In this document: positions 11,057-21,110 of the stretch, piece after piece | Position numbering within the stretch: the first letter of the stretch is position 1 | Layout of the letters: every line of letters starts with the position of its first letter | NCBI GenBank assembly: GCA_019635275.1 | Contig: JAHBZV010000004.1 | Location: 1 to 64,000, forward strand | Reading direction: 5' to 3' | DNA length: 64,000 bases | DNA from: Burkholderiaceae bacterium | Lineage (GTDB): Bacteria > Pseudomonadota > Gammaproteobacteria > Burkholderiales > Burkholderiaceae_E | Notes under the pieces: model-generated | Told to the model about the DNA's origin: nothing | Seen by the model: the letters and a program-made list of their open reading frames with translations, nothing else | The model's database searches: none | Position numbers and translations under genes: made by a program

Positions 11057-11188
11057 TTACTTCTTCGCGGCGCCGGAGATCGTTTCGCCGGCCTTCTCGA
11101 TGTCCTTGCCCGCGCCGGCAATCGTGTTGCAGGCGCCGAGCGACAGCACGAAAGTGCCAGCCAGCAGGACGGAGAGGAATCGCTTCAT
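11057..11188 (-). CDS. entericidin-like small lipoprotein
   Basis: A 43-residue protein, [13 protein letters not shown] onward, with a hydrophobic signal peptide and a lipobox LSLGAC whose Cys should be lipidated. The mature part ([19 protein letters not shown]) has the short amphipathic composition of the entericidin A/B family. These small envelope lipoproteins are associated with stress and with toxin/antidote-like behaviour in enteric bacteria. It sits between leuC (20 bp) and leuD (26 bp), its common position in Burkholderiales leu operons. Its role there is not established. Confidence 0.85.
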   Translation of the reverse strand: MKRFLSVLLAGTFVLSLGACNTIAGAGKDIEKAGETISGAAKK

Positions 11189-11208
11189 GTGTTTGCCCCT
11201 TCAGACGA

Positions 11209-12618
11209 TCAGATGCGCCGCACGTCGACGAAATGCCCGGCGACGGCTGCGGCAGCCGCCATCGCAGGACTGACAAGGTGAGTGCGCCCGCCGGCGCCCT
11301 GCCGGCCCTCGAAATTGCGGTTCGAGGTGGACGCGCAACGCTCGCCCGGCTCGAGCCGGTCGGCGTTCATCGCCAGGCACATCGAGCAACCCGGCTCGCG
11401 CCACTCGAAGCCGGCGTCGCGGAAGATGCGATCGAGCCCCTCGGCCTCGGCCTGCTTCTTCACCAGGCCCGAGCCCGGCACGACCATCACCAGCTTCACG
11501 TTCGAGGCCTTGTGCTTGCCGCGCACGATCGCGGCCGCCTCGCGCAGGTCTTCGATACGCGAGTTGGTGCACGAACCGATGAACACCTTGTCGACGCGGA
11601 TGTCGCCGATCGGCGTGTTCGGCTTCAGCCCCATGTACTGCAGCGCGCGCTCCATGCCCTCGCGGCGCACCGGATCGCGTTCCTTGTCGGGGTCGGGCAC
11701 GCGGTCGTCGACCGGCACCACCATCTCGGGCGACGTGCCCCAGGTGACGTGCGGCTTCAGTTGCGTGGCGTCGACGTCGATCACCAGGTCAAAGCGCGCG
11801 CCGGGATCCGAGCGCAGCGTACGCCAGTAGTCGACCGCCTTGTACCAGTCGGGCCCGGCCGGCGCCATCGGGCGGCCGCGCAGGTAAGCGAGCGTCGTCT
11901 CGTCGACCGCGACCATCCCGGAGCGCGCGCCGGCCTCGATCGCCATGTTGCAGATCGTCATCCGGCCTTCCATCGATAGCGCGCGGATGGTGGAGCCGGC
12001 GAACTCGATCGCATAGCCGGTGCCGCCGGCCGTGCCGATGCGGCCGATGACCGACAGGATCACGTCCTTGGCGGTGACGCCGCGCGGCAATGCGCCGTCG
12101 ACCTTCACCAGCATGTTCTTCATCTTCTTCGCCACCAGCGTCTGCGTGGCGAGCGCATGCTCGACCTCGGAGGTGCCGATGCCGAAGGCCAGGCACGCGA
12201 ACGCGCCGTGCGTGCTGGTGTGCGAGTCGCCGCAGACCACGGTCATGCCGGGCAGCGTCGCGCCCTGCTCGGGCCCGATCACGTGGACGATGCCCTGGCG
12301 GCGATCGTTGATGTCGAAGTACGGAATGCCGAACTCGTGCGCGTTGGCGTCGAGCGTCTCGACCTGCAGCCGCGAGATCGGGTCCGCGATACCCTGCGAG
12401 CGGTCGGTGGTCGGCACGTTGTGGTCGACCACCGCCAGATTGGCCGCGACGCGCCACGGCTTGCGGCCGGCCAGCTTCAGCCCCTCGAACGCCTGCGGAC
12501 TGGTGACCTCGTGGACCAGGTGACGGTCGACGTAGATGAGCGCGGTGCCGTCGTCTTCCTGGCGGACGACGTGGGCATCCCAGAGCTTGTCGTAGAGGGT
12601 GCGGGGGGCGATCGACAT
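11209..12618 (-). CDS. leuC: 3-isopropylmalate dehydratase large subunit
   Basis: Aconitase-family large subunit that holds the 4Fe-4S cluster and works with LeuD. The 469-residue protein has [15 protein letters not shown]-like active-site sequence. The three cluster cysteines lie in IGSCTNSR and the pair in [11 protein letters not shown] substrate Arg-containing NRNFEGRQG motif follows. The ATG at 12618 gives the expected N-terminus ([16 protein letters not shown]). It is the first gene of the leuC-lipoprotein-leuD-leuB-asd run. Confidence 0.97.
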   Translation of the reverse strand: MSIAPRTLYDKLWDAHVVRQEDDGTALIYVDRHLVHEVTSPQAFEGLKLAGRKPWRVAANLAVVDHNVPTTDRSQGIADPISRLQVETLDANAHEFGIPYFDINDRRQGIVHVIGPEQGATLPGMTVVCGDSHTSTHGAFACLAFGIGTSEVEHALATQTLVAKKMKNMLVKVDGALPRGVTAKDVILSVIGRIGTAGGTGYAIEFAGSTIRALSMEGRMTICNMAIEAGARSGMVAVDETTLAYLRGRPMAPAGPDWYKAVDYWRTLRSDPGARFDLVIDVDATQLKPHVTWGTSPEMVVPVDDRVPDPDKERDPVRREGMERALQYMGLKPNTPIGDIRVDKVFIGSCTNSRIEDLREAAAIVRGKHKASNVKLVMVVPGSGLVKKQAEAEGLDRIFRDAGFEWREPGCSMCLAMNADRLEPGERCASTSNRNFEGRQGAGGRTHLVSPAMAAAAAVAGHFVDVRRI

Positions 12619-12695
12619 GCGGAAATTATGCCATGCGCCCTCGCGCCGCCCCGGCGCGCCCCGGGGCCGTGGCGCGATTCCCGCCACCCGGCTCC

Positions 12696-13520
12696 CTAGC
12701 GGCGGCGCGCCTGTTCGTACAGCGGCATGACCCGCGCCGAATAGACCTCCAGGTCCTTCAACCGCGTCTCGGCCGACGGGTGCGTGCTCAGGAACTCCGG
12801 ACCGCTGCCGCCGCCGTTGCGCGCCATCTTCTGCCACAGCGTGATCGCGGCGCGCGGGTCGTAGCCGGCGCGGGCCGCGACCTCGACGCCGATCCGGTCG
12901 GCTTCCGTTTCGTGCAGCCGGCTGTTGGGCAGCCCGAAGAACGCCTTGTAGAAGACGCCGCCGAGGTCGGAGCCGGCCTGCCCGACGCCCAGCAGGATCG
13001 ACGCGCCGCTGATCACCGCCTGCGCGCCCATCTGCTCGGACGCGCGCTCGCGCGCGTGCTCGCGAAGTGCGTGGGCGATCTCGTGGCCGATCACCGCGGC
13101 GATCTCGTCGTCGGTGAGGTTCAGTTTCGTGATCAGCCCGGTGTAGACCGCGATCTTGCCGCCCGGCATGCACCAGGCGTTGATCTGGTCGGAGCGGATC
13201 ACGTTGACCTCCCACTTCCAGCGCGCGGCATCGGGACGGAACGCCGCGCTGGCCGGAATCAGCCGGCTCGTGATCGCGCGCACGCGGCTGGTCAGCGCCG
13301 GGTCGGCGTTCAGCGTGCCCTTGTCGCGCTCCTTGGTCAGCGTCTCGCGGTAAGACAGTTCCGCCTGCTGGCGCATGTCCGCCTCGGACACCATCGACGA
13401 CATCCGCTGCGTGCGCTCGATGCCGACCGCGCCCGGGCTGGTGGTCTTCACCGACTGGCAGCCGGCGAGCAGTGCCGCGGAGGCGACCAGCGCGGCCGCC
13501 AGGATCCGTCTCTTGTACAT
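12696..13520 (-). CDS. M48-family zinc metalloprotease lipoprotein
   Basis: A 274-residue lipoprotein. Residues 1-20 form a signal ending in the lipobox LLAGC (Cys21). The Zn-binding HEIAH is at 146-150 after IGAVIGHE-like sequence, and the third ligand Glu lies in the [11 protein letters not shown] segment. M48 lipoproteins of this size (LoiP/YcaL-like) act in the periplasm in outer-membrane protein quality control. The start was set at MYKRRIL because the signal peptide begins there. An AGGGAG ribosome site lies 8 nt upstream. Confidence 0.9.
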   Translation of the reverse strand: MYKRRILAAALVASAALLAGCQSVKTTSPGAVGIERTQRMSSMVSEADMRQQAELSYRETLTKERDKGTLNADPALTSRVRAITSRLIPASAAFRPDAARWKWEVNVIRSDQINAWCMPGGKIAVYTGLITKLNLTDDEIAAVIGHEIAHALREHARERASEQMGAQAVISGASILLGVGQAGSDLGGVFYKAFFGLPNSRLHETEADRIGVEVAARAGYDPRAAITLWQKMARNGGGSGPEFLSTHPSAETRLKDLEVYSARVMPLYEQARRR

Positions 13521-13537
13521 CGTTCGTCTCCCTGACC

Positions 13538-13584
13538 GGGCGGCCGTCGGGGCCGCCCCTCCCGGACGGCCGTCGACGCCGTCC
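13538..13584 (-). other. two tandem GC hairpins in the protease 5' leader
   Basis: Two consecutive related hairpins. The first is GGGCGGCC-GTCG-GGGCCGCCC (13538-13558); the second is GGACGGC-CGTCGAC-GCCGTCC (13564-13584). They look like a duplicated 26-bp unit and lie 18-64 nt upstream of the protease start codon. Function is unknown; they could control message stability or terminate transcription entering from upstream. Confidence 0.45.
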
Positions 13585-13692
13585 CTCCGATGGAGCCGAT
13601 TCTCGCAAACGGCCGGCCGGAGGGCCAACCCGGCTTCCATCGGCGCGGGCCGGCCGACCGCGAGAACCGGCGAAACCGGGCCGGCCCGCCGC

Positions 13693-14859
13693 TCACCGGC
13701 CGACTTCCACCGCCTCCGGCTCGCGGCAGCGACGGAACACCCAGGCGCCGAGTGCCGCCGCCACGGCCGACACCAGGAACGCCGCCGACGGCGACACGGT
13801 GGCCCACACCCAGCTCGCGGCGAGCGTGCCCAGCGCGCCGCCGAGCCCGTAGCCGACCATCACGTACAGCGCCTGCGCCCGTGCCTGCTGCGCCGGCTCG
13901 AACCAATGCTGCAGCGTCGCCACCGTCGCGGTGTGATGCACGCCGAACGTCACCGCATGCAGCAGTTGCGCGATCGCCAGCGCGGGCAACCATCCCGCGG
14001 CCAGCCCGATCAGCGCGAAGCGCAGCGCCGCGACCCACAGGCTCGCGCCGAGCAGCCGGATCGCGCCGAAGCGGTCGAACAGCCGCTGCTGAACCCAGAA
14101 GATGCCGATCTCGGCGACGACCCCGAGCGCCCACAACAGCCCGATCGCCGTCTTGCTGTAGCCGAGCTGTGCCAGGTACAGCGACAGGAATGCATAGAGC
14201 GCCGCGTGCGCGAACAGCATCAGGAACGCCGACGCGAAGAACGCCTGCACGCGCGGCTGGCGCAGCCGCTCGCGCACGCGCATCGCCGGCGGCCCGGACT
14301 GCGGCACCGGCACCGCGCGCAGCATCCAGGTGCTCGCGGCGAGCGCCACGAGGATCGCCGCCATCCACCACGGCAGCGAGCGCATTCCCCACGCGTCGAG
14401 CACCGGCCCCATCGCGACCACGCCGACGATGAACCCCGCCGAGCCCCAGATGCGGATGCGCCCGTAGCGGCCGGCGTCGCCCCCGGCGTCGCGCATCGCG
14501 ATCGTCTCGCCGATCGGCATCTGCGCCGCGGTCATGAAGAACAACAGCGCCAGCACCGGCAGCAACGCCGCGAAGCGGTCGCCGGCCCACGGCAGCAGCA
14601 GCGCCGAGACGAACGCGCCGACCGAGCTCACCCGCAGCAGCAGCACGCGGCTGCCGCCGCGATCGGCCATCCAGCCCCAGAACGGCGGCCCGACGATCCG
14701 CAGCACCTGCGGCACCGCCATCAGCACGCCGATCTGCGCGATCGACAGCCCGATCGCGGCCAGGTACAGGCTCAGGTACGGCGAAAACAGCCCGACCCAG
14801 GTGAAATAGGCGAGATACAGCGCCCGGATGCCGGCGGCGCCGGTGCCGCCCGCGTTCAA
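13693..14859 (-). CDS. MFS transporter, phenylpropionate-permease-like
   Basis: A 388-residue major facilitator with about twelve hydrophobic segments. It begins around [20 protein letters not shown], the N-terminal helix typical of the MFS_1-like/3-phenylpropionate permease group. The proposed TTG start at 14859 overlaps the aroC stop (TTGA), which suggests translational coupling. No other plausible start gives a complete first helix. The transported substrate cannot be inferred from the neighbours aroC and the protease. Confidence 0.8.
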   Translation of the reverse strand: MNAGGTGAAGIRALYLAYFTWVGLFSPYLSLYLAAIGLSIAQIGVLMAVPQVLRIVGPPFWGWMADRGGSRVLLLRVSSVGAFVSALLLPWAGDRFAALLPVLALLFFMTAAQMPIGETIAMRDAGGDAGRYGRIRIWGSAGFIVGVVAMGPVLDAWGMRSLPWWMAAILVALAASTWMLRAVPVPQSGPPAMRVRERLRQPRVQAFFASAFLMLFAHAALYAFLSLYLAQLGYSKTAIGLLWALGVVAEIGIFWVQQRLFDRFGAIRLLGASLWVAALRFALIGLAAGWLPALAIAQLLHAVTFGVHHTATVATLQHWFEPAQQARAQALYVMVGYGLGGALGTLAASWVWATVSPSAAFLVSAVAAALGAWVFRRCREPEAVEVGR

Positions 14860-15968
14860 CGCGCGCCGCGCGGCGCCGGCCCCGCGATGCGCGGCGTGTC
14901 CACCGACACCTCGGCGTTCTGTGCGCGATCGCGCAGCGCGTGGTCGATCAGCACCAGCGCCAGCATCGCCTCGGCGATCGGGGCGGCGCGGATGCCCACG
15001 CAGGGGTCGTGCCGGCCCAGCGTCTCGACCGTGGTCGGCGCGCCCGCGAGGTCGATCGAGCGCCGCGGCACGCGGATGCTCGAGGTGGGCTTGATGGCCA
15101 GCTCGACCACGATCGGCTGGCCGGTGGAGATGCCGCCGAGCACCCCGCCCGCGTGGTTGGTCGCGAAGCCTTCCGGCGTGAGCTCGTCGCCGTGCTCGCT
15201 GCCCTTCTGCGTCACGCAGGCGAAGCCCGCGCCGATCTCCACGCCCTTGACCGCGTTGATCCCCATCATCGCGTAGGCGATCTCGGCGTCGAGCTTGTCG
15301 TAGAGCGGCTCTCCCAGCCCCACCGGCACGTTCTCGGCCACGACGCGCACGCGCGCGCCGCAGGAGTCGCCGGCGCGCCGCAGCGCGTCCATGTATTCCT
15401 CTAGTTTCGGCACGACCCCCGCGTCGGCGGCGAAGAACGGGTTGTTCGGCACCTGCGCCCAGTCGGTGACCGGGATGACGACCTCGCCCAGCTGGGTCAT
15501 GCAGCCGCGGATCTGCGTGCCGAAGCGCTCGCGCAGCCACTTCTTCGCGATCGCCCCGGCGGCGACCGCCGGCGCGGTGAGCCGCGCCGACGAGCGACCG
15601 CCGCCGCGCGGATCGCGCACCCCGTACTTGTGCCAGTAGGTGTAGTCGGCGTGGCCGGGGCGGAACGTGCGTGCGATCGTCGAGTAGTCCTTGCTGCGCG
15701 CGTCCTGGTTGCGGATCAGCAGCGCGATCGGAGTGCCGGTGGTGCGCCCCTCGAAGACGCCCGACAGGATCTCGACCGCGTCGGGCTCCTGCCGCTGCGT
15801 GACGTGGCGCGAGGTGCCCGGGCGGCGGCGATCGAGGTCGGGCTGGATGTCCGCCTCCGACAGCGCCATGCCGGGCGGGCAGCCATTGACCACGCAGCCG
15901 ATCGCGGGCCCGTGCGATTCGCCGAACGTGGTGACGGTGAAGAGACGACCGAACGTGCTGCCGGACAT
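14856..15968 (-). CDS. aroC: chorismate synthase
   Basis: Last step of the shikimate pathway: EPSP to chorismate, using reduced FMN without net redox change. The 370-residue protein starts [20 protein letters not shown], the diagnostic AroC N-terminus, and has [14 protein letters not shown] and [12 protein letters not shown] motifs. Length is normal. Its stop overlaps the downstream MFS start. Confidence 0.97.
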   Translation of the reverse strand: MSGSTFGRLFTVTTFGESHGPAIGCVVNGCPPGMALSEADIQPDLDRRRPGTSRHVTQRQEPDAVEILSGVFEGRTTGTPIALLIRNQDARSKDYSTIARTFRPGHADYTYWHKYGVRDPRGGGRSSARLTAPAVAAGAIAKKWLRERFGTQIRGCMTQLGEVVIPVTDWAQVPNNPFFAADAGVVPKLEEYMDALRRAGDSCGARVRVVAENVPVGLGEPLYDKLDAEIAYAMMGINAVKGVEIGAGFACVTQKGSEHGDELTPEGFATNHAGGVLGGISTGQPIVVELAIKPTSSIRVPRRSIDLAGAPTTVETLGRHDPCVGIRAAPIAEAMLALVLIDHALRDRAQNAEVSVDTPRIAGPAPRGAR

Positions 15969-15998
15969 CGGGAAGGCCCTCAGGCTGAAACGGTGATT

Positions 15999-16412
15999 CT
16001 AGCGGACCCAGTTCTCCAGCTTCAGCTTCCTCACGCGTCGAAACTCGCGCACGTTGTTCGTCACGAGCGTGGCGTCCAGCGCGCGCGCGTGTGCCGCGAT
16101 CAGCAAGTCGTTGGCCCCGATCATTTCACCGCGACGCCGAAGATCGGCCCGAATATCCGCGTAGTGATCTGCCGCATCGCCACCCCAGTCGAGAACGACG
16201 AGATGGCGCACGAATGCCTCGAAGGCCACCGCCGCCTGACCAGGGCGCGACGAGAGGCGCACGCCGAACTTCAATTCGGCGACGCTGATGACCGAGATCG
16301 CCTGCTCCTCGATCGGCACTTCGCAGAGCCGATCCAGCAGCGCCGCGTTGGAACGCTTCATCACGTACGAACAGGTATCGGTGTCGAGCAGGTACACGTT
16401 CGGCCCGCGCAA
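15999..16412 (-). CDS. vapC: VapC-type PIN-domain toxin ribonuclease
   Basis: A 137-residue PIN-domain protein. The acidic metal-binding residues sit in LLDTDTCSYV, SVAELKFG and GANDLLIAAHA, with the family tail LVTNNVREFRRV. VapC toxins cleave tRNA or rRNA when freed from antitoxin. Translation appears to start at TTG (16412), 2 nt after the vapB stop, which fits tight coupling. Neighbours aroC and gltX are unrelated, so this is an inserted two-gene cassette. Confidence 0.92.
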   Translation of the reverse strand: MRGPNVYLLDTDTCSYVMKRSNAALLDRLCEVPIEEQAISVISVAELKFGVRLSSRPGQAAVAFEAFVRHLVVLDWGGDAADHYADIRADLRRRGEMIGANDLLIAAHARALDATLVTNNVREFRRVRKLKLENWVR

Positions 16413-16414
16413 CT

Positions 16415-16648
16415 TCAGAGCGCGCGTTCCTGCAGCGGCAGATCCTCGACGCCTTCCATGAAGTCGTCCGGAGCCACCGGTCCCTCGGTAAGGTAGGCGT
16501 GCCAGCTGCTGGGCCGCGGCGAGAGAACGATGCTTTCGCCTTCACGATGCACGTAGACCTCGCTGACCGAGAACTCGAACTCCTTGGGCAGCCGGACCGC
16601 CTGGCTGCGGTTGTTCATGAAGAGCCTGGCGATTCGTTCGCGTTGCAT
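16415..16648 (-). CDS. vapB: VapB-type antitoxin (AbrB/SpoVT fold)
   Basis: A 77-residue antitoxin. The N-terminal swapped-hairpin DNA-binding segment contains ARLFMNNRSQAVRLPKEFEF, the standard VapB/VagC signature. The C-terminal acidic part (APDDFMEGVEDLP) should bind the VapC active site. It is immediately upstream of vapC. An 18-bp palindrome 26 bp upstream of its start is the likely autoregulatory operator. Confidence 0.92.
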   Translation of the reverse strand: MQRERIARLFMNNRSQAVRLPKEFEFSVSEVYVHREGESIVLSPRPSSWHAYLTEGPVAPDDFMEGVEDLPLQERAL

Positions 16649-16673
16649 GCGTCAACCCCCGGATCCCGAGTGG

Positions 16674-16691
16674 CATATACAATTGTATATG
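16674..16691 (-). promoter_or_regulatory. 18-bp palindromic operator of vapBC
   Basis: Perfect palindrome CATATACAATTGTATATG, AT-rich in very GC-rich surroundings. It contains a TACAAT -10-like hexamer on both strands. It ends 26 bp before the vapB start. VapBC complexes typically repress their own promoter through such a site, so operator and -10 probably overlap here. Confidence 0.8.
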
Positions 16692-16767
16692 TCATCAGAA
16701 AGTAGCGCTGCCGTCAATAGAACGAACGGTCGGCAACCTTTCGGGCGCAGTACCCTCGACCCGCCAC

Positions 16768-18162
16768 TCACGCGTGCAACCGCGCCAACACCGTCTCGCG
16801 CGGCATCGCCGCCAGCACCGCGTCCACGGACGGCGTCTGCGTCGTGCCGAACACCTTGAGCCGCACCGGGATGGCCAGCTGCGGCATCTTCAGCCCGTGC
16901 TCGGCGAGCGTCGCCTTCAGCGCCGCGGCGATCGCCTCTTTCGACCAGTCGCCGTCGGCGAGCCGTGCCGCGAGCGCGGCGAGCGCCGGCCCCAGCGCGG
17001 GCGGCGCCGCGTCGAGGTGCTTCTCGCGATCGACTTGGGCGATCACCGGCTCCACGTAGAACATGTGCGCGAGCTCGGCCAGCTCGTTCAGCGTCTGCGC
17101 GCGCTCCTTCAGCAGGCCGCACACCGTCGCGAGGTCGGCCGCGCCAGGCGCGAGCTCCACGCCCGACGCGCGCAGCCGCGGCAGCACCCGCGCCGCGAGG
17201 TCGGCGTCGGACGCCGCCTTGAGATAGTGGTGGTTCAGCCAGCGCAGCTTGTCGAAGTCGAAGCGCGACGGCGAGCGGCTCACGTGCGAACCGTCGAACC
17301 ACGCGACGAACTGCTCGCGCGTGAAGATCTCCTCGTCGCCGTGGCTCCATCCGAGCCGCGCCAGGTAATTGACGATCGCCTCGGGCAGGTAGCCCTCGTC
17401 GTCGTACTGCATCACCGAGACCGCGCCGTGGCGTTTCGACAGCTTCTGTCCGTCGGGCCCGTGGATCATCGGCAGGTGGCCGTACTCGGGCACCGGGGCG
17501 CCGAGCGCGCGCAGGATGTTGATCTGCCGAGGCGTGTTGTTCACGTGGTCGTCACCGCGCAGCACGTGCGTGATCCGCATGTCCCAGTCGTCGACGACCA
17601 CGCAGAAGTTGTAGGTGGGCGTGCCGTCGGAGCGCGCGATGATCAGGTCGTCGAGTTCGCCGTTGTCGAACGCGATCGGCCCCTTGATCGTGTCGTTCCA
17701 GCTGGTCGCGCCGTCCACCGGGTTGCGAAAGCGCACCACGGGTTCGACCCCAGCCGGCGGCGCCGGCAGCTTGCGGCCCGGCTCGGGACGCCAGCGACCG
17801 TCGTAGCGAGGCTTCAGGCCGCGCGCCTCCTGCTCGGCCCGCATCGCCTCGAGCTCCTCCTTCGTGCACCAGCAGTGATAGGCGGTGCCGTCGGCGAGCA
17901 TCTTCCGGATGACTTCGCGGTAGCGCGGCATCCGCTGCATCTGGTAGAACGGGCCCTCGTCGGCGTCGAGCCCGAGCCAGCGCATGCCGTCCAGGATCGC
18001 CTGCACCGCCTCCGGGGTCGAGCGCTCGAGGTCGGTGTCCTCGATGCGCAGGATGAAGGTACCCTTGTGGTGGCGCGCAAACGCCCAGGCGAACAGCGCA
18101 GTGCGGGCGCCGCCGATGTGCAGGAAGCCGGTCGGGCTGGGAGCGAAGCGCGTGCGAACCAT
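16768..18162 (-). CDS. gltX: glutamyl-tRNA synthetase
   Basis: Charges tRNA-Glu with glutamate. The 464-residue class I enzyme starts [20 protein letters not shown] with the HIGH-type motif (FLHIG). It has the KLSKRHG catalytic loop and the [10 protein letters not shown] segment. Length is typical of bacterial discriminating GluRS. The start at 18162 matches the conserved N-terminus. Confidence 0.97.
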   Translation of the reverse strand: MVRTRFAPSPTGFLHIGGARTALFAWAFARHHKGTFILRIEDTDLERSTPEAVQAILDGMRWLGLDADEGPFYQMQRMPRYREVIRKMLADGTAYHCWCTKEELEAMRAEQEARGLKPRYDGRWRPEPGRKLPAPPAGVEPVVRFRNPVDGATSWNDTIKGPIAFDNGELDDLIIARSDGTPTYNFCVVVDDWDMRITHVLRGDDHVNNTPRQINILRALGAPVPEYGHLPMIHGPDGQKLSKRHGAVSVMQYDDEGYLPEAIVNYLARLGWSHGDEEIFTREQFVAWFDGSHVSRSPSRFDFDKLRWLNHHYLKAASDADLAARVLPRLRASGVELAPGAADLATVCGLLKERAQTLNELAELAHMFYVEPVIAQVDREKHLDAAPPALGPALAALAARLADGDWSKEAIAAALKATLAEHGLKMPQLAIPVRLKVFGTTQTPSVDAVLAAMPRETVLARLHA

Positions 18163-18260
18163 GTCGCGAGAGTCCGGAAAGCAGGGGAAGCGTTCGATTT
18201 TACGCGAGCGGCCTCGCGCGACGCCGCGCGCCGCGCGCCCCCGGACGGCCGAAACCGACC

Positions 18261-19307
18261 ATGGCCGCGACTGAGCCGCAGCCCGACTTGCCGCCGCAAG
18301 GCGAGCCGTGGCCGCCGGCGCACGACGCCGAGCCGCTGCCCACGCATCCCGACACCGCCGGCGAGCACCTGGTGCTGCGCGTGCTGCACGCGTCGCCGCA
18401 CGAGACCGTCGGCGCGCTGCGCCGGCGCCTCGCCGACGGCGCGCAGGTCGATTCGGCCGACGCCGTCTACCTGCTCGACGACAGGCGCCACCTGCTCGGC
18501 CTCGTGCCGATGAGCCGGCTGCTGCGCGCCCGCCCCGAGCAGATCCTCGCCGACATCGCCACCGCGCCGGTGCCCGCGGTGCGCATCGGCGCCGACCAGG
18601 AACACGTCGCGTCGCTGGCGATCCAGCACGGCGTCACCTCGATGCCGGTCGTCGACCGGCGCGGGCACTTCGCCGGCGTCGTGCCGCCGCTGGCGCTGCT
18701 CGAAGTGCTGCGCCGCGAGCACGTCGAGGACCTGCACCGCTTCGCCGGCATCGGCCCCGAGGAAAGCGGCCGCGCCCGCGAAGCGATCGAGGCGCCGCCG
18801 ATCCGCCGCGCGCGCGACCGCCTGCCCTGGCTGCTGGTCGGCCTCGTCGGCAGCATGCTGGCCACCTTCATCGTCGCCGGCTTCGAGGCCGCGCTCGAGG
18901 CGCGCGTCGCGATCGCGTTCTTCGTCCCCGGCATCGTCTACCTGGCCGACGCGGTCGGCACCCAGAGCGAGGCGATCGCCGTGCGCGGCCTGTCGCTGAG
19001 CCGCCTGCCGCTGGCCCGCCTGCTGGCCGGCGAGCTGCGCACCGGCCTGCTGATCGGCATCACGCTGGCGCTGCTGGTGCTGGGCCCGATCTGGTGGTGG
19101 TTCGGCGACGCCGACCTGGCGGTGGCGGTCGCCGTCGCGCTGCTGGCCGCCAGCACCTGCGCCACGACGATCGGTTTTGCGTTACCGTGGCTGCTCGCGC
19201 GCAGCGGACGCGACCCCGCGTTCGGCAGCGGCCCGATCGCCACGATCATCCAGGACATGCTGAGCCTGCTGATCTACTTCTGGACCGTGAAGGCACTCTT
19301 GTTCTGA
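18261..19307 (+). CDS. MgtE-like divalent cation transporter with CBS domains
   Basis: A 348-residue protein. Residues about 35-155 form a pair of CBS regulatory domains. From about 190 there are five hydrophobic helices including the MgtE signature region [23 protein letters not shown]. MgtE proteins are Mg2+-gated magnesium channels, dimeric in the inner membrane. It is shorter than the common 450-residue form because much of the N-terminal superhelical sensor domain is missing. Transcribed divergently from gltX; the next gene begins 1 nt after its stop. Confidence 0.85.
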   Translation: MAATEPQPDLPPQGEPWPPAHDAEPLPTHPDTAGEHLVLRVLHASPHETVGALRRRLADGAQVDSADAVYLLDDRRHLLGLVPMSRLLRARPEQILADIATAPVPAVRIGADQEHVASLAIQHGVTSMPVVDRRGHFAGVVPPLALLEVLRREHVEDLHRFAGIGPEESGRAREAIEAPPIRRARDRLPWLLVGLVGSMLATFIVAGFEAALEARVAIAFFVPGIVYLADAVGTQSEAIAVRGLSLSRLPLARLLAGELRTGLLIGITLALLVLGPIWWWFGDADLAVAVAVALLAASTCATTIGFALPWLLARSGRDPAFGSGPIATIIQDMLSLLIYFWTVKALLF

Positions 19308-19308
19308 C

Positions 19309-19899
19309 ATGGAGAAGCCGTTTTCGCCCGCCTGCGAGCGCAACCGCGAGCCGATCCTCGCGGTGCTGCGCGAGTGGTTCGCCGACCGCAAGCACGTGCT
19401 CGAGATCGGCGGCGGCACCGGCCAGCACGCCGTGCACTTCGCTGCGGCGCTGCCGAAACTGCGCTGGCAGACCTCCGACGTCGCCGAGAACCTGCCTGGC
19501 ATCCGCCTGTGGCTGAAGGAAGCGGCGCTGCCCAACACGCCGGCGCCGATCACGTTCGACGTCAACGGCGCGCCGCCCGAGGGCGACTACGACGCGGTGT
19601 TCAGCGCCAACACGCTGCACATCATGGGCTGGAAGGAAGTGGAGCGGATGTTCGCCGCGCTGCCGAAACTGACGAAGCGCGGCGCGGTGCTGGTGGTCTA
19701 CGGACCATTCAACTACGAGGGCCAGTACACCAGCCCGAGCAACGCGCAGTTCGACGAGGCGTTGCGCAGCGGAAATCCGAAGCGCGGGATCCGCGACTTC
19801 GAGGAGGTCGACGCGCTGGCGAGCGCCGCGGGGTTCGCGCTGAAGGAGGATCGCGCGATGCCGGCGAACAACCGGTGTCTCGTCTGGAAGCGCAGCTGA
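19309..19899 (+). CDS. DUF938 class I SAM-dependent methyltransferase-like protein
   Basis: A 196-residue protein with an SAM-binding motif VLEIGGGTGQHAVHFA near residues 29-44 and the DUF938 signatures SPACERNREPIL at the N-terminus and GPFNYEGQYTSPSN in the second half. The family is widespread in proteobacteria but its substrate is unknown. It is separated from the MgtE gene by one base and is surely in the same transcript. Confidence 0.88.
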   Translation: MEKPFSPACERNREPILAVLREWFADRKHVLEIGGGTGQHAVHFAAALPKLRWQTSDVAENLPGIRLWLKEAALPNTPAPITFDVNGAPPEGDYDAVFSANTLHIMGWKEVERMFAALPKLTKRGAVLVVYGPFNYEGQYTSPSNAQFDEALRSGNPKRGIRDFEEVDALASAAGFALKEDRAMPANNRCLVWKRS

Positions 19900-19915
19900 G
19901 AAAGGCCGGGGGAAT

Positions 19916-19944
19916 TTGATCGGGGGGGCGGATTTGCCTACAAT
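19916..19944 (+). promoter_or_regulatory. sigma-70-type promoter of tRNA-Val
   Basis: A TTGATC -35, a 17-bp spacer rich in G, and a TACAAT -10 end 18 bp before the first tRNA base. Spacing is ideal, and the GC-rich discriminator after the -10 (GCGCC) is typical of stable-RNA promoters. Confidence 0.75.
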
Positions 19945-19962
19945 TGCGCCTCCCTCCCAGAG

Positions 19963-20037
19963 GGGCGGCTAGCTCAGCGGTAGAGCACTGCCTTCACACG
20001 GCAGGGGTCACAGGTTCGAACCCTGTGCCGCCCACCA
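19963..20037 (+). tRNA. tRNA-Val (anticodon CAC)
   Basis: Complete cloverleaf. The acceptor stem GGGCGGC pairs with GCCGCCC, and the D arm GCTC/GAGC is present. The anticodon stem is CTGCC/GGCAG with loop TTCACAC (CAC at 19995-19997). The T arm ACAGG-TTCGAAC-CCTGT follows, and the 3' CCA is encoded. It reads GUG valine codons. Confidence 0.97.
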
Positions 20038-20187
20038 GCTTCCAGCGACATCGTCAGCGCGAATCCGCGCACCCGGTCGATCGCCTCACGTCCGCCTGCT
20101 GCACCCCCTACATGCTGCGCCGGTTCGCGCGCGTTGCTACACTATTCGCGAAGCGCCGACCCAACCTCATCGATCGAGGGAACCTCC

Positions 20188-21084
20188 ATGACCCCCTTCA
20201 AGCAAGCCGCTCTCCTCGCGTGCCTCACCGTCGTTTCCGCTGCCGCGCACGCCCAGGCGCTGACCGGCACGCTGCAAAAGGCGAAGGAGACCGGCGCCAT
20301 CACCGTGGGCTATCGCGAATCCTCGATCCCCTTCTCGTACCTGGACAACGCCGGCAAGCCGATCGGCTACGCGATCGACCTGTGCGGGAAGATCGTCGAG
20401 GCGGTGAAGGCCGAGTTGAAGATGCCCAACCTGAAGGTGAACTACTCGCCGGTCACCTCGAGCAACCGCATCCCGCTGCTGGAAAACGGCACCATCGACC
20501 TCGAGTGCGGCTCGACCACCAACTCGGTCGCGCGGCAGAAGCAGGTGGCGTTCGGACCCACCTACTTCGTCATCAACGTCTCGGCGGCGGTGAAGAAGGA
20601 CTCGGGCATCGAGCGCTTCGAGCAACTGAAGGGCAAGACGATCGTCACCACGTCGGGAACGACGTCGGTGCCGCTGCTGAAGAAGTACGCCAAGGCCGAA
20701 GACGCAGACTTCAAGGAAATCTACGGCAAGGACCACGCCGAGAGCTTTCTGCTCATGGCCGACGGTCGGGCGGTGGCGTTCGTGATGGACGACATCCTGC
20801 TGGCGGGCCAGATCGCGAACTCGAAGGATCCGTCGGCCTACAAGATCCTCTCCGGTTCGCTGCGCAGCGAGCCCTACAGCATGATGCTGCGCAAGAACGA
20901 CCCGCAGTTCAAGGCGCTGGTCGACAAGACCATCGGTGCCGTGATGAAGTCCGGCGAGATTCACCAGCTCTACACGAAGTGGTTCACCAGCGCCATTCCG
21001 CCCAAGGGCATCAACCTGAACTTCCCCGAGAACGCCGCGAACAAGGAAGCCTTCGCCAATCCGAACGACAAGGGCGTCGAGTAA
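20188..21084 (+). CDS. gltI: glutamate/aspartate-type ABC transporter binding protein
   Basis: Periplasmic solute receptor of 298 residues with a cleavable signal (about residues 1-24, ending AAAHAQA). The SBP_bac_3 fold is shown by TVGYRESSIPFSYLD near the mature N-terminus and LLENGTIDLECGSTTNS. The latter motif is characteristic of the GltI/DEBP glutamate-aspartate subgroup. The start at 20188 was chosen for the signal peptide and the upstream GAGGGA. The permeases and ATPase follow directly, forming gltIJKL. Confidence 0.9.
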   Translation: MTPFKQAALLACLTVVSAAAHAQALTGTLQKAKETGAITVGYRESSIPFSYLDNAGKPIGYAIDLCGKIVEAVKAELKMPNLKVNYSPVTSSNRIPLLENGTIDLECGSTTNSVARQKQVAFGPTYFVINVSAAVKKDSGIERFEQLKGKTIVTTSGTTSVPLLKKYAKAEDADFKEIYGKDHAESFLLMADGRAVAFVMDDILLAGQIANSKDPSAYKILSGSLRSEPYSMMLRKNDPQFKALVDKTIGAVMKSGEIHQLYTKWFTSAIPPKGINLNFPENAANKEAFANPNDKGVE

Positions 21085-21110
21085 GCGCCACCCGGGCCTG
21101 AAGGACGGCC

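Noticed and set aside
19963-20037. tRNA-Val as an integration site for a mobile island
   Set aside because: No integrase and no repeat of the tRNA 3' end was found in the window, and flanking genes are ordinary.
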